Notes under the pieces: generated by a model
The model's input: only the letters and a program-made list of their open reading frames with translations
Told to the model about the DNA's origin: nothing
Database searches by the model: none
NCBI GenBank assembly: GCA_017590115.1
Contig: JAGGNK010006892.1
Location: forward strand, 11,318,429 to 11,382,428
DNA: 64,000 nucleotides
Source: Montifringilla adamsi
Taxonomy: Eukaryota; Chordata; Aves; Passeriformes; Passeridae
Reading direction: 5' to 3'
Part shown: positions 47,101-62,100 of the stretch, one piece after another
Position numbering within the stretch: position 1 is the first letter of the stretch
Layout: every line of letters starts with the position of its first letter
Made by a program: the position numbers and the translations under genes

Positions 47101-50100
47101 TTGAATTGTGAGACAGACCTTAACTGTATAGCTTCCTGCAGCAACCCTGGACTGCCTCCAAAGCCCTGCCTGAAAATCTCCAATTAAACAAAAGAACCTT
47201 TTAAACTGGAAGTAGTTTCTAGCTTTTTTTCTAGCTTAAGTTGTCTTTCTGCAAATCCCTCCGTGACTTGCAAATGACCATTTAGCTCAGTTGGTCAGGG
47301 TGCTAATAGTGCCAAGGTAATGGGTTTGACTCCATATGGACAATTCACTTAAGAGCTGGACTTGATGATCCTTGTGGGTCCCTTCCAGCTGAGACTATTC
47401 TGTTATTTACAGAGCTTGACTGTATGATAAGGTTTTCCATGTTCTTACAGTGCAGTGTAGCAGATTTTGATGAAAAACTGGATTCTTTGAGGTAAAATTT
47501 TACTTTAATTTATTAGTTAACATTGTTCTGTGGAAACACACAATAATTTTTATAAATACTATTTAAAAAGTAGTTTACATATTATAAGAAAATAGAAGGT
47601 GTGATACAGGTTTAAATCTCTTATTCAGCCAGCTCTTTATGTTATTTCCAGCAGAGTCCTGTGCATTTTAGAGTAACCTTGAAGAACTTTCTGGTTAAAC
47701 CAATGGGTGATGAACATCAGTGAAATTCCTGTGTTGATTTGCCACAGAGACTGTTTGATTTGGATATTTTTTTTATTCCTATATTAATTTGAAATAAATG
47801 CAATAAATGCAATAACTGGTCATAAAATCAAACACTCATATCTTGAGTTAGAAGGGGCCGACAAGGACCAACTCCCTGCTCCTGACAGGACTATCTAAAA
47901 CTAAACATTGTGACTTAAGTATGTTGTCCAGATGGTCTTTAAACTCTGACCAGCATGGTGCCATGACCCAGTCTGTGCCAGCTAAGCAATTACTGAATTT
48001 TACTAAGATCCTGGTCTTTGGATTTTATACTGTGTGCAGTTTCATAATTTATAATTGTGGTGCAAGGAATAAAATAAAAATAATAATTGTTAAATTTTAG
48101 GGTTTCAAATCGAGTGATATGAAAGCTTGGAGACAACATTGGAATCATCAACTTTACAAAGCTCTGGAGCATCAGTATCAAATGGGTTTAGAAGCACTCA
48201 ATGAGAATTTACCAGAGATAATTACTGATCTAACATTCAAGTAAGATTTTGGTTTTTTGCCTTAAAAGAAAATATTCAGGCACAGATTACACTAAAATAC
48301 TAATTTTTCTATTTGTTTCACCTTTTAGGCAAGGTCGCTTGCAATTCAGACCTCCTTTTGAAGAAGTACGAGCTAGATATTACAGAGAAATGAAGAGATT
48401 CATCTCTATTCCAAATCAGTTTAGGGGAGTAAGTGAGGCAGAAGATGAGTCTATATTCACTGTTATGACCGAAAGAAATGCAAATGGATTTCTGACCGCT
48501 TTCAGTAAAGCAGAGGATTTGTTCAGAAGGCTGACAGATGTTTCTAATCAGTTCAAGGTATTTTCAATAGTGGACTGACTCATACTTTTTTCACTTAGAT
48601 TTGTTTCATTTTATGCTTTTGACATACTAGAAGTAGTTGAGCAATGACATTTGTGGGTTATTGTCCTTTTCTTCAAGGCATATAAGCAAAAGCTTAGCAA
48701 GTCAATCCATGTTAAGCCAACCACTTCACGTGCCTGACTTGAAGTATATATATAGTTCCTTTTGAATACTCTGTATAATAGCTGACTTTTCAGTCTTTCT
48801 GTTTTGAATATCCTTAAATGTGTGAACATGTCAAACTGTTTTTTACCTCCTGATTTTTGCACTAAAAAATCTACACATAATTGAAGAAGCACACAGGTTA
48901 AAGAGAATGTAACTTGAAAACATTATTAGAGTATTTTAATGTTATGGAGAAACAGTTTTTTAATGTGGAAAATATTTCTTTTCCATGGAATAAAAAATAA
49001 TGTTGGAAAGGAATGGGTTGTAATTGGCCAAGTAGATGTGGAATCTTTGGTGAAGATACACCTTTCTAGCAAACTGGACTGGGAAAAAAACTTCAAGGCA
49101 TTAAAAGTGAGAGGGAAAGAAGCAGAACGTCTTCCAAGGTATAGTGTAACTCTATTCTTTTGTTTGAATAACATATTTTGTCGGGTAGTTTAAAGGTAAT
49201 AGTAAAATAGAGATGAAAATATACATAGAATTTCAAGTATTTTTAAAATGTGAATGTAGTTTTTAAATGTTTAGATTTTGATTTTTCATTTTTATTTTTA
49301 GATACTCTCTTTTATTTGTGTCACCTTCTCTGAAAACTAATTACTTTCTCTTGATATAATGGGAAACTTCCTCAGAATTCAGGGCTAATTCTGAAATATT
49401 CCAAAATATAATATTTTAACAAATCTTTTAGCTAAGTCCTGTACATGTGAAATATATATGGGAATTAGGAACAGACGTAGCAAATGTTTGTCATAAAGTA
49501 ATTCCTGTAATGAAACATTCAATTACCTCTTATAACTTAGAGTTTAAAATATGATTGGGGAGGCTTTTATTCTTACATCTAATTGCATGAACCTATTGTA
49601 CTGTATGGTTAGAGTTCTAAAGTGAAACTGGTAGGAATCATGTTTAGAATAAGGAAAAAGATGTGACATTTCATGCTGGAGAAGTAGAACTTTGTGGCCA
49701 GTGATACTCTAAGTAGTAAAGATTTCCATGAGTTCATGGACAAACTGAGGTGAATAGAAGAGAAACTGGCTGATGTGCCTTATAGCCAGGAGCAACATGT
49801 TGCTAAGAAATCCATGAGCTGAAAATATTAGTGTTGAGGGAGGATAGTCAGGAAGATAGCAAGTAAGGTAGACCTTTCCCTTGGTGTTCTTTAGGTATCT
49901 ACTTATGGTCACTGACATATTAGATATGGGGCCTTGAAATGACTCTCTGGCTTTTCTTCAGTTCTTATTGCTATTGAAGGCTGAGTTAGTAAACTGTGAT
50001 GGAAATCAGAGAATTAAAGACATGAATATACAAATAATGGAAGTATTTTTCTTTTGAGTATGGTAATAGCCTTTCAGAATTTTATGGCACTGTACATTTT

Positions 50101-53100
50101 CTAACTATTACATTTTCTAAGTGTATATCTAACTATTACATTTTCTAACTGTACATTTTCTAACTGTTACATTTTCTAACTATTTGGAGAAGCAGAGCAT
50201 TGGACCTCAGTCCCCATAAAACGGAAAGTATTTATGCATGATTGTTGTAAATATTTCAATACCACGGCTTAATTTCCCAATAAGCTATGCCTTTCACTTG
50301 TAGAATTATAAGGGAAATTTTTCATCAAACTATGAATTTAGGGTAAACTATAGATGTGCATAGATCTAGAGATACCAACATGTAAGTATGCTACTGAATA
50401 TTTGCTGTCTTTTAATCTCTTTTTTTTTGAAGCATAATCAGAATAGATTGTTTAACTGTGAACTGCAACCCTGTGAAAACTGTGATCGATGATTTCATCC
50501 AAAAGTTGTATGACATTCTAGTTGTTTCTTTGAGAAAATCTATTCAAGGTAAATAATATCAATGAACAGTATTTTAGTTTTGTTTGTTTCTGTTGTACTT
50601 GGGCACATTTGTGTTAATGTAAATACTTTTTTATAGAAATATTTTACTTTCAGGCACAGTGAACTGCAGAAATCACAATGCAGAGAAAGTAATCTGTTAC
50701 ATCTGTGTATTCCTCAATATTACATTTTCACTACAGACATAGGTTAGGACCCTTTGATATCCATTTTGTATCCTTCCTGTTTTCTTGTTTGGGCCACCTC
50801 TGTTACAGGTGTAAAAGAATACATGTGAACATTGTTTTGCTTGCTTCTTTTATCTGAAGAAAAATTTAGTTGCTTTGGAGAAGAAAATTTATTTAATATT
50901 TGAGGGAGAAAAATTTCCTAGGTGTTTGAGAAGGTGTCATAAAATGTAATAAAAATGCTATTAGATTTTTCTTTTACAAATTGAAATACTTAATGAAGAA
51001 TCTAAAATAATCTGGACTTACTCCATAGAATTGCTTGTTGCTTTGACTGTCAAAACTGTTAAAACTGTTTTGAAGAATACAAAACATTTTCCTGTTTTGA
51101 TTGGTTGACCTATATATGGAACAGCAGGACAAAGTGGAATAAAGCATAGATGATGAGGAATAACAGTGCTTTATGCTTTAAATCTAATGGTTGTCACAGG
51201 CAACACACGACAGGAATTGTGCAAGAAAGTGAATTATTTCATAGCCTGAAAGGTGAATCTTTCCTGGAAGATTTCATGGAGCTGTACAGCTCCTTTCTCA
51301 GTATCAAAAGATATTTACCTTGCTAGGTAAATACAGCATTAAAGCTTATGCAGGCATTTGTTTGTGAGTCTTTTCAATATGTAAAGCAAGGTGGCTTTAA
51401 TTAGTTAGCCTCTTTAAAAGACCCAAACCAAAATAAACAGAAAAAACCCCCAAAGAACCCAAACGCAATTTATGTCTGTTTACCTAAAAAAAAAGACCTT
51501 TAAAACCTTTGAAAGTATATAAATAAATGCCTCATCTCTTTACGTCTAATCTTCAGAAGGAGCTCTGATACTTACGGTCTAAGTCATACACTGAACACAA
51601 TAGATTACATTTGAAAAGCTACTTGTAAACACAAATGTGCAGTTTTTGTTCAGGTAGTAGACAAGATTGGAGTCTGCAATTTTTAAACAAATACTTTGCA
51701 TACTTATGACTGATGCTGTATCCTTGTGCATTTGTCTGACTTGGATATTTAAAACTAGAAATATTCTCTCCACTTTAACTTTGTTTTCCATCTTTGTGTA
51801 GCTCACCTCTGTGATGTTTCTACATTTCTCACTGATGCTATGGAAACACTAGTGATTAGACCCCAGACTGTTGAGGAAATAGCAGAAGACAATTTAAAAT
51901 ATTTAAGCCTACATGAACGAAAAGAGGGGGTAAGATACTATTTTATTCTATCCAGAGCAACAGCTATAAAACTGTAATTACTTTCTATTATGGAAACTTA
52001 CAAATAATAACTAATAAAGATCATCCTCAGGTCACATAGTGTCAGGGCAGTAGTCCATGTAGCACAATAATTTGTGTCCAGCAGTGGAGTGATTTATTTA
52101 GGGGAAAACATAAAATCAGGGTACCTTTTTTGATACTTTTTACTTCTAACCTTCAACCTGAACCTTGTTGAAGTGTGGTTCCTGAGCATATAGTAACACT
52201 CAGTGGATTTCTTTTCCACAGCCTTACCTTGTCTTCTCTTGAGAGCAAACATGTGTTTGACATCCAAAATATGCGCTGGTGAAGTGTAGATCAATTACCC
52301 ATTTCATGAAGAACCCCTCTTTTTATTTTTTTTTCCAACTGGCACCTGTTAACTTCATACCATTTATGTCTTAAATTGGAAGAGACATGGACCAAACAGT
52401 TCCTATTCTTCCTTTTCATGGCACGTGACTGTATTTTACTTTGTTGTGTCTGGTATTAGCGATCTCTGTTGAAGAGTGTTAATATCATCTTTTCTTATGC
52501 ATAAGCCCACTCATAACTTTGATTATCCTTGCTGCCTTTTGATAAGTCTTTTCTTTCTATTTCATTTTTGTGTGTGACCAACAGATTTTTCTAAGTTTTT
52601 AAGATCTGTATAAACCATGGATTTACGTGATGAAATTGTAATATTACTTCTTATTATCTTTTTGATCTCTGTGACTCATAACATTTGTTTTGCTTCCTAC
52701 TTCTTAGATTAAGCTCACATTTTGGTAAAACTAGTTGTCATAACCCTAAGATAGCAGTCAAGTGTAGTTTTTATCTTAGGACTCAACTTGTACATGTGAA
52801 ATTTATTTTTTCACATTTATGTCACTTCATGGTTATCTGCTTGAATTTTGCTTGTCGCCAGTATCATCAGTCATTATTTCTTATACATTAATTCTGTAGT
52901 TCTTCTCAGGTGAAGTATTTTAATGCCTGAAATAACATAGTATCATCAGTAAACTTCATCATCTCACAGACTGGTCTCCTTTTCCAATTCTTTTATAAGT
53001 ACTTTGAGCAGTCCACAACAGGTACTAAGAAAAAAAATTACTACATCCCAGCCAAAGTCAGCAAACATACACTCAGTTTTATCGCATTCTGTTGCTCTGC

Positions 53101-56100
53101 TGCTCTTCTCCAATTTGATTGAGTTGATCTCTGCAATATATAAGGTGGCACTTACCTCTTTCATAGTAAATGTTCACTTCTGTATATCTCAGCATCAAGG
53201 TTTAGAATTTCTCTAAATACCTCAGATACTATTTTTTCAAAATTTTAATATTATTCTAGAAACAGTATTAAAAAAGCAGCCGTATATAAGCTTATTATCT
53301 GTGCATACAGAATTGGTGATTCATATGTATTTGCTTTAGTTAAACAGGATTTGCTGAATTTTTACATGCACACTTATCTTTGATCTTTCCAATTTCAGAT
53401 TTTTCTCCTTTTTCAAGAGGCTGAAGATAAAAATAAACTTCTGCGAACTGTGGCTGGTGCAGGTTTGGACAGTATCAGTAACCTAAGAGCTACATGGGAT
53501 AAATTTGAATTAATGATGGAAAGCCACCAGCTTATGATTGCTGAACAGGTAACAATGAAAGCTTAAGGTTTTACCTGAAAATGTTGAAATTATTTTGAAT
53601 ATGTCTGGAACAATACTTTTTTCTTAGATTAAATCCATAAATATTGTCAGTTCAGTAATAACATGGGCACTATTGAATTGAAGGAGGGCTGTCTAAGGAA
53701 GAGTACTTAGATTCTCAAGCAGTAACTGTTAACCCTGAAGCAGTAACTAGGGGAAATTTTTGTTGAACCGATGCTAAAATAAATGTTGTATTGTTGTAGT
53801 TCAGTCTCAAAACAACTTTCTGGTGACAGAAATGGCTTAGTAAATGCAATGGTTAACAGAGGAAAAGAGGATGACAGTTTAAAGATAGCATTTTAATTTC
53901 TTTATCATTATTTTAGTATTGAAGCTTTTATTTTCTTTTCGCTTAACTTTGCTAATCTATGCACAGTCCTTTAATTCCAGTGCATAGGCAAATGGCTTAA
54001 CTCATTTGAAGTTCTACTGAAGATACCAATTTGCCATACATACAGCATTTTTTCTATAAGCTAAAAGAGGCAAGCCTAAGTAGACAGCATAAGCTCAATA
54101 AATAGATTTCAAGTACTAGCATAATAAAAAAGTAGTGCCCCTTTAAAAGAAAAACAGAATGAGGAGAGTGAAGTTGAACTATTTCTTCAGGTATTATACA
54201 AGAAGTTTTTTGAGTTTGATTTTGATCAAGTAGTCATTATAAAGTTTTGAAGCTGACACTTTGATTTTCATCATAGTTGTGGATACAAACCATTGCGGAA
54301 TGTAATTTTGCCTATTGCTTTGCAGATGGAAGTGATGAAAGGAAATGTGCTTTCACGTATCAACATATATCTTCAAGATCTGGAAAAATTTAAAGCTCGC
54401 TGGGATCAGCTAAAGCCAAGTGATGATGTAATTGAAACAGGTGGTCAGGATGTACTCGAGAAAAGTGCTCAGATGATAAAGGAAAAAAAAAAAGAATTTG
54501 ATGAACTTAAAACCGTGAAAGAAAAACTCATGTATGTGTGTTTATTTCCCTATATATCTTATTCATTAATGTATTGATCTTTTACAGCAATAGTATCTCA
54601 GAAAATGTTCACTAATTTTTATCACAACAGATACTGTAAGTAATTTAATTTGTATTACATGCTTTTCATTAGCTTTTCAGCATCCTTTTTGTTGGTTTTA
54701 CATAACATGTATTTCTTAAGCTAAATTTTTCTAGATGTTTTTTGGATAAATGAATTGAGAAATCTCTTAAGGTCTTGCAAAAGGCAGTTTGTACACTAAA
54801 GGCTTAATTCTCAATTCTTAATTTAGAACTTCTCACTAAGAGAAGGTTTGGGATATTGTTCCAAAAAGAACCTCTTGTAACTTAAGTGGACAGGAGCTCA
54901 CCTCTCGCTCACTTCTCCTGTTAAGTGTCTGTGCTCATTATTGCAGATCCTGAGGATAAAGTTTTCTATTTAACTTCTTACCTTGGCATGTAAATTATGG
55001 CAAATAAAATTAGCATGTTCTTTTTACCACCAGGAAGAAACGATCAATTCAAAATTATTTTCTTTCCAGCTTTGATTTTGAAGGCACAAATGAATTCACC
55101 TTTCTCATAAATAAAAAATAAATGAAAGTTTATGGAAAATAATTGTGAATATGGGAGAAGGATATTGTGTAAAAGAGTTATCACTCATATTTCTTTATTC
55201 TTTCTATTCAAGAAGGAGATTATATGGAAAATGCAGTTGGCAGCAATATTCTTCAATAAAGCCAATTACTTTTCTTAAAAAAGTATGATGATTTCTGTAT
55301 GGTACCATTTCTTAACCCATAAAAGTACTGTGGAATAATGTAATGCATAATGCAATGATCTTTTTATGCAGTGAAGAATGCCATCATTTTAAGTTGGAAG
55401 AGCCTGACTTATCATTGTCAGAAGCTGTAAGTCAAGATATTCAGAGTTGTGCAGACGTCTGGGCGCTCTATGAAGAATTTTATCAAGGTTTTCAGGAAAA
55501 AGCCAAAGAAGACTGGATTACTTTTAGGTAACTTTTTTTGCTTTATTTTTAATGGGTGTACAAGTGTGGTTGTAGTACTGTGTTGTTGTGACCTTTTTAT
55601 GTCTGATTTTCATGCAGAAGTAAGATACACCTATTTGAAGAATTTTTGTTTAACTGGCATGACAGACTGAGGAAGATGGAAGAACATACTATAATGACAG
55701 TAAAGTTGCAAAAAGAAGTGGACAAATATAAAGTAAGACATAAGAAGTGAACAAATACAAAGTAATATAAAGGGTTTGGAACCAGGTGATCTCTAAGGTC
55801 GTTTTCAACTCAAATAATTCTGTGACTGTATGAATTTCAAAAAGTCCTGTGAAACAAAAAATGTTATGGTATTACTGGGTAATGTACTCCATTCTATACC
55901 TTATTGTTAATTTCTTACAATAAAACCATGTTAATATTTAACAAAATGTCTTCTGATAGTGTTTTGAACATTTCACTTACTTTGGGAACCTTTAGTTCTC
56001 TACATTAAACAGAATGGTCATTACAGCTTACATAGGCACAGATTTACAGTGAATTGTCTTCAGAATCATACTCCCAAACTTTAAATTCAGGAACTGGAAA

Positions 56101-59100
56101 AATTGTACCTCGGTTTAAGAATTTAAATTTTATTTTTGTTTGAATAGCACGTTACTCCATAATCAAGGAGATGCAATTTTCATAACAAGTAGATGGATTT
56201 ACCTGTGTGTTTTTTCTATAGATGATAATTCCACTCCTAAAATATGTAAGAGGAGAACATCTTTCTCCAGACCATTGGTTGGATCTCTTTCGTCTTCTGG
56301 GTCTTCCCCGAGGCACTACACTTGAGGGTTTGCTATTTGGAGATCTATTAAAAGTGACAGATGCCATTATTGAAAAAGCAGTGGAACTTAAGGTATGAAT
56401 AATTTTAAATACAGAATCTAAAGTTTTTTTTATGGCTTACTTTTTTTTTATGTGGTATATATTGTTCCATAAGCATGTATTTTAAATACTGTAGGAGTAG
56501 AATTTGTGTTACATTTTTGAATGGAGAGTTTACTGCAAGCTCTGTAGTTTCATATGAGATCTATTCTTGCTTTTAAATAGGATCTGAATTGTCGAGCTCA
56601 AGGTGAAATCACAATCAGAGAAGCATTACGTGAGCTTGAGCTCTGGGGAGTTGGAGCTGTCTTCATGTTAACAGATTATGAAGATAGCCAAGGCAAGACC
56701 ATCAGGCTTATTAAAGACTGGAAGGACACAGTCAATCAAGTTGGAGATCATCGCTGTCTTCTACAGTCTCTTAAGGACTCTCCATATTACAAAGGTTTTG
56801 AAGATAAGGTGTCCATCTGGGAAAAAAAGCTAGCTGACTTGGATGAGTACCTGCAGAATTTAAACCAAATTCAAAGGAAATGGGTCTATTTGGAACCGAT
56901 ATTTGGTCGTGGAGCTCTACCCAAAGAACAAGCTCGTTTTAACAGAGTTGATGAAAACTTTAGGTTAGTGTTTATGGAATGTGACTTACCTTTTGTGGTA
57001 TCTTTCACTTATAGTCTGGAACACTCTTCATAGTGAACATATATGGAACAATTGGCATATGAATGGACAAGAAGGTCAGTGGCAGGAATTCAGAAGATAC
57101 ATGTGTGATGACAACATATATCTGAATAAAGGTGGTAATATTTCATTTAATGGGGCACATGTGAAGAAAGGAATTGTGAAGCATCAATGATTGTGAACAA
57201 GACAGGCAAACACAAGATTAGTCTTAGCAGCAGAAGTAGAGGGGATGTAATTGTTTTTTCAAGAATCATGTTGAAGACTATCACTTTGTTCACTAAGAAA
57301 ATACACACAGAGTTTTGGTGGAAACAGAGGTTTATTTGTTCCAAACAAGTAAAAAGATAAAGACGGGGGTAGGTTTTAGAAATATGGAAAGATATTTACC
57401 ATTATCTGTCTTGGCTTGAGTTGAAATGACTTAAATAAAAATGGAAATAAAAGTCAATAATTTAATTTCCTTGGTTCTGGGTAGAGAAGTTTTATCAGGA
57501 AACTCGTGTTCTTAAATTACATTGGAGAGACATTGAGGCAAATTCTGAAATGTTTCATCATTAGCACCAAAATCTAAAAGTTGTATATCAGCTGTTTATA
57601 TTACTTGTTTCTGTGGTTTTTTTTTTAATTTACTTATATTTATATATGTCATATTTAAATTCAAGTGATAATGAATTCATGTTTTTTTTTTTTTTTTCCT
57701 GTCAAGGTCCATTATGTTAGATATTAGGTGTGACAATAGGATAACATCACTGAATGCCCGGGCAGGCATAAAAAATACTTTAACTACCATACTTGACCAG
57801 CTTCAGAGGTGTCAGAAATCTCTGAATGAATTTTTGGAGGTACAGTGAACATTAATGCATTTTTTTTTAAAGAAAGTCAGTAAGCTGGGGTTTAAATCAA
57901 CAAAACTGATTTATTCTGTTTTTATATAGGAAAAACGCTCAGCATTTCCAAGATTCTATTTTGTTGGAGATGATGACTTATTAGAAATTTTAGGACAGTC
58001 CACGAATCCTCTGGTTATCCAGTCTCATCTTAAGAAACTTTTTGCTGGTAATGCATTAATCTTTATTTGTGAAATTTACTTAGAGATAAGCTTCTTTGAA
58101 GCCAAATAATATGTTGCAGTTCCTCTCTTTCCATGACTAGACATATAGTAATTAATTTTTGACTTTGAGAATATATAACTTTTTTGGTGTTTTCTGATTA
58201 ATAGGCATTAATAGTGTAAGCTTTGATGAAGAATTTAAATACATAATTGCCATGAAGTCTGTAGAAGGAGAAACTGTGCCACTTAGAAATAAAGTTCTTC
58301 TATCGAATGATGTGGAGGTAATAAAAACCGTATCCTAGTCTAGTTCAAAAACATCATTGAGATATTAATTTCTAATATAATTTTGAGGTTTTTTTGTCTC
58401 TTTTTCAGGTGTGGCTAAACAGTTTGGCGTTGGAGATGAAGGAGACTCTGAAAAAAATGTTAATTGACTGTGTCGATGCTGGAAAAAAATCGCAAGGTTC
58501 AATTGATCCATCGCTCTTTCCTTCCCAGGTAGTAGTTGATCCAACAGTGCCACTGTGTAGTCTTAGAATTACCAAATAAGTTATTTTTTTTTAGATTTGG
58601 AAGAAAATAAATCAAGTTCATTTTACTCACTGATCATGTAGAGAAGTTCTTAAAAATATGTGCTCTTATTAAATTTCTGTGCAAACATTTGAAATATTCA
58701 AGTCTTTTGCATGGCATTTTGACATACCACTTAATGAAAAAGACTTGCTGTATTAGATTGCATTGGAAATTTTGGCAAAATTTTGCCAGGTTTTTGGATG
58801 ACTGTATTTTTTCTTAGGATCATAGCAAATGTAGAGCTTTGTTTAAAAATTGTGCAATAAAATATTTAAATATCAGACATAATAAGCAATTGCAAATTAA
58901 TTGGAAAAGTGGTTCATTTTTATGTGTGTTCAGTATTTATAAAATATAATTTGAATTTTCTCTTCCAAAGATTCTTTCCTTGGCAGAACAAATTCTGTTC
59001 ACTGAAGATGTTGAAAGTGCTATCAAAAACCATAATCTGCAACAATTAGAGTTAGAACTCACGGCTAAACTGGACCATTATACCAGCATTGGTAGTGACA

Positions 59101-62100
59101 TAGAAGATACTGGGAGTACAGGTATAAAAATGATAATTAATATATAATTCTTTATTATGACTGCAGTTATGTAGTATTTTACATTGTTTATTTAAACAGG
59201 AAATTATATAAATATTTCTCAATTTGAGTTCACAAAGCTGAGTTACATACAGTCAGCTATTATAGCCAAGATTAGAGTCATTAATATTTCAAAATAAACA
59301 AAAGGACTTTTATATATATCTTAGAAACTGTCTTGGGGAATTTATGTGGGGACCTCTTTTCTTAATTTTTTTAGTAAGTTTCTATCTTTTAGCTTCTGTG
59401 TCTACTGTTTCACAGGAAGTGGGTAAACAACAGTTGAGGCACGTTGTGTCAAGCCAGTGTATGCTGTACAACTGTGTAGGTGATTCTCTTTTTTCAAATT
59501 AGACATACACATCTCCCTCTGAACTAATAATTTTGAGTACCTTTGAGGCAAAATAAGCTAGTTATTCTCAAGACATGATTGTTCTGAATCTTACGTAGTC
59601 TGAATGGCTTAGAATATTTATGCCTCTGAGTGCTTTTTTCTTTTTTTTGATAAGAGGTGGGGCTTTGAGTGACTACTTCAGATAAAAAAGTCTACACTGC
59701 AGGTTAGGGAGATGGCTTTTATCTTAGGTATAAAAAGACTCTATATGTAGTTGATAATTTTCATCCACATTGTACAGCTGCTTACTGCATTAAATTCTAG
59801 CTTACAATTTGTGAACTGTAAATATCTGATACATTAATTAGAATCAGGATTCATATCACCTACCTCCAGAAGTATGTAAGTGTGTTTCTTTATCTGAGCT
59901 CCCTTTCTGTGCTCTTTCTATAGCTGTTTGAAAAAATTCCTCAGTTACAGAGGAGTGTTCATATAATCTCTTGTATAATACATTATGTTTTAGTTTGGAA
60001 AATAGGTGGGATTTTGAAGTGAGTTGTGATTATTCTCACTTACTTTGATTTAATTCCCATTATGGAATGGTATAGAAACATACAAACATTGATTTCTTTC
60101 AATGAAACTAAATGAAACAATATGCTCTAAGAGTATACTTAATGTACCCCATCTGTTAATGAACTTTCACTCCACATCACCATAATTATTCTGAGTAAAA
60201 TCACCAGAGTGTGTGTAGTATGGTTTTCAGATGCCCAACAGCTCACTCAGCAGGTTGAGCCACACAGATTGCTGAAGTGGAGATAGATATTAACACTCTT
60301 GGTATAAATTGCTTTGCAGAAAAGCCTCTCCTTCTCCTTTTTCCTCTCCCCCTCTCTCTCCCTCTCTTCCTCTGTCTCAAACGCCTCCTTCTCCCTGGCA
60401 TGTAGAGGCAGACAAAGTCACATCAAAATGACTAAAGTTACATGATTTACATTGTCTGTCAGGATCTTATTGTATGCTGCTTGCTTTAGAAATTAAAAAA
60501 ACCCCAAATTTTTATATAATTCAAACAAGATCTAAATAAAATCTGCTGATAATGGAAAGCAGCACAATGAACTTGTGAATGGGTAACGTCTTCCTTGCTA
60601 TGCAAGAGTGATTTTTTTCTTTTGGTGTGATTATTTGCAGAATCTGGAATCCTTGAGCTCAAGCTTAAAGCTCTGATTCTTGATATCATTCATAACATTG
60701 ATGTGGTGAAACAGCTGAATCAAGCTGAGGTTCACAGTGTTGAAGACTGGGCTTGGAAGAAGCAGCTGAGATTTTATATGAATGACCAAAAATGTTATGT
60801 TCAGATGGTAGATGCTGAACTCCAATATACTTATGAATATCAGGTGTGGTATTTTTACATAGTGGCTTTTATATATGAGTCAAGAACTTCCTCATTTCAT
60901 ACATGTTGCTGATTGTCTCCTAACTGTTGTCATTTTTCTAAACTTTGTTATGTCCTTAACATGCTATTTCATAGATAATATGAAAAGACAGGGTAATAAT
61001 TTTAATTCCTGATGCTGATGAGGTAAATAAAAATTGTATCAAATTATCATATAAATATTTTTAATATGCTTGCTTTTATGTATGCGAGTGCAGTTTCATC
61101 TGTTGTTGTGAAAAAAATTGAACAATACATTGGCATTTGATATAAAACCAGGACAGCTTTGTAAGCAAATTCATATTCTTAACGAGACAAAAATTTTGGC
61201 TGTTGCTTTATATTATCAAATTAATTACTTATGAATAAAATTAATGTAATTAAATTGCCAGTATTTTCTGTCTATCAATCAATATAATTTGTTTTGTTTC
61301 TGCAGGGTATTTCCCCAAAACTTGTTTATACACCTTTGACAGATAAGTGTTACCTAACTCTTACTCAGGCCATGAAGATGGGCCTTGGAGGAAATCCCTA
61401 TGGTCCAGCTGGAACTGGGAAGACAGAATCAGTAAAAGCCTTGGGTGGGATTCTTGGAAGACAAGTATTAGTCTTTAATTGTGATGAGGTGAATATGGTT
61501 TTGTTTAATTTAGGCAATGGATATCTACACCCATACTTCATAAAGCAATATTATATTCCAGAAATAATATTAAAATTATACTATTAATCTTCTTTGTTAT
61601 TGTTTTTATTATTATTAGTAGTAGTAGTAGTAGTTGTAATTATCGTAGTTGTTGTAGTAGTAGTAGTTGTATTGAAATTATTATGGAAATTATTCTGATA
61701 ATTTGTCAGTTGCCATTAGAAATTTGTGGATATTTTCAAGAACATTTTTAGTGGATTTTAGCCATTTTCAAGGGTTTTTAGTGGATGGGAAGACCTTCTT
61801 TTATATTTTCTTGTTATTTGAATTTTGACAACATTCTTTTCAATTTCAAGGGCATTGATGTGAAATCAATGGGACGCATATTTGTGGGCTTAGTGAAGTG
61901 TGGTGCCTGGGGATGTTTTGATGAATTCAATAGGCTCGAGGAAGCTGTATTGTCTGCAGTATCCATGCAGGTTCAGACAATTCAACATGCACTGAAGAAA
62001 CACAGTCCTGTTTGTGAGATGCTTGGCAAAAAGGTACAGCAAACCTTAATTATCTTGTTCGCATCGGCGACATTTAAAAACTGACTACTGTAATGAAACA

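Noticed and set aside
47276..47346. Possible tRNA gene
   Set aside because: A and B boxes are present, but the arms are decayed and a CR1 tail is fused directly, so it is a SINE head.
50091..50184. CRISPR-like array
   Set aside because: Units are short, imperfect and directly adjacent without unique spacers, and the DNA is vertebrate.
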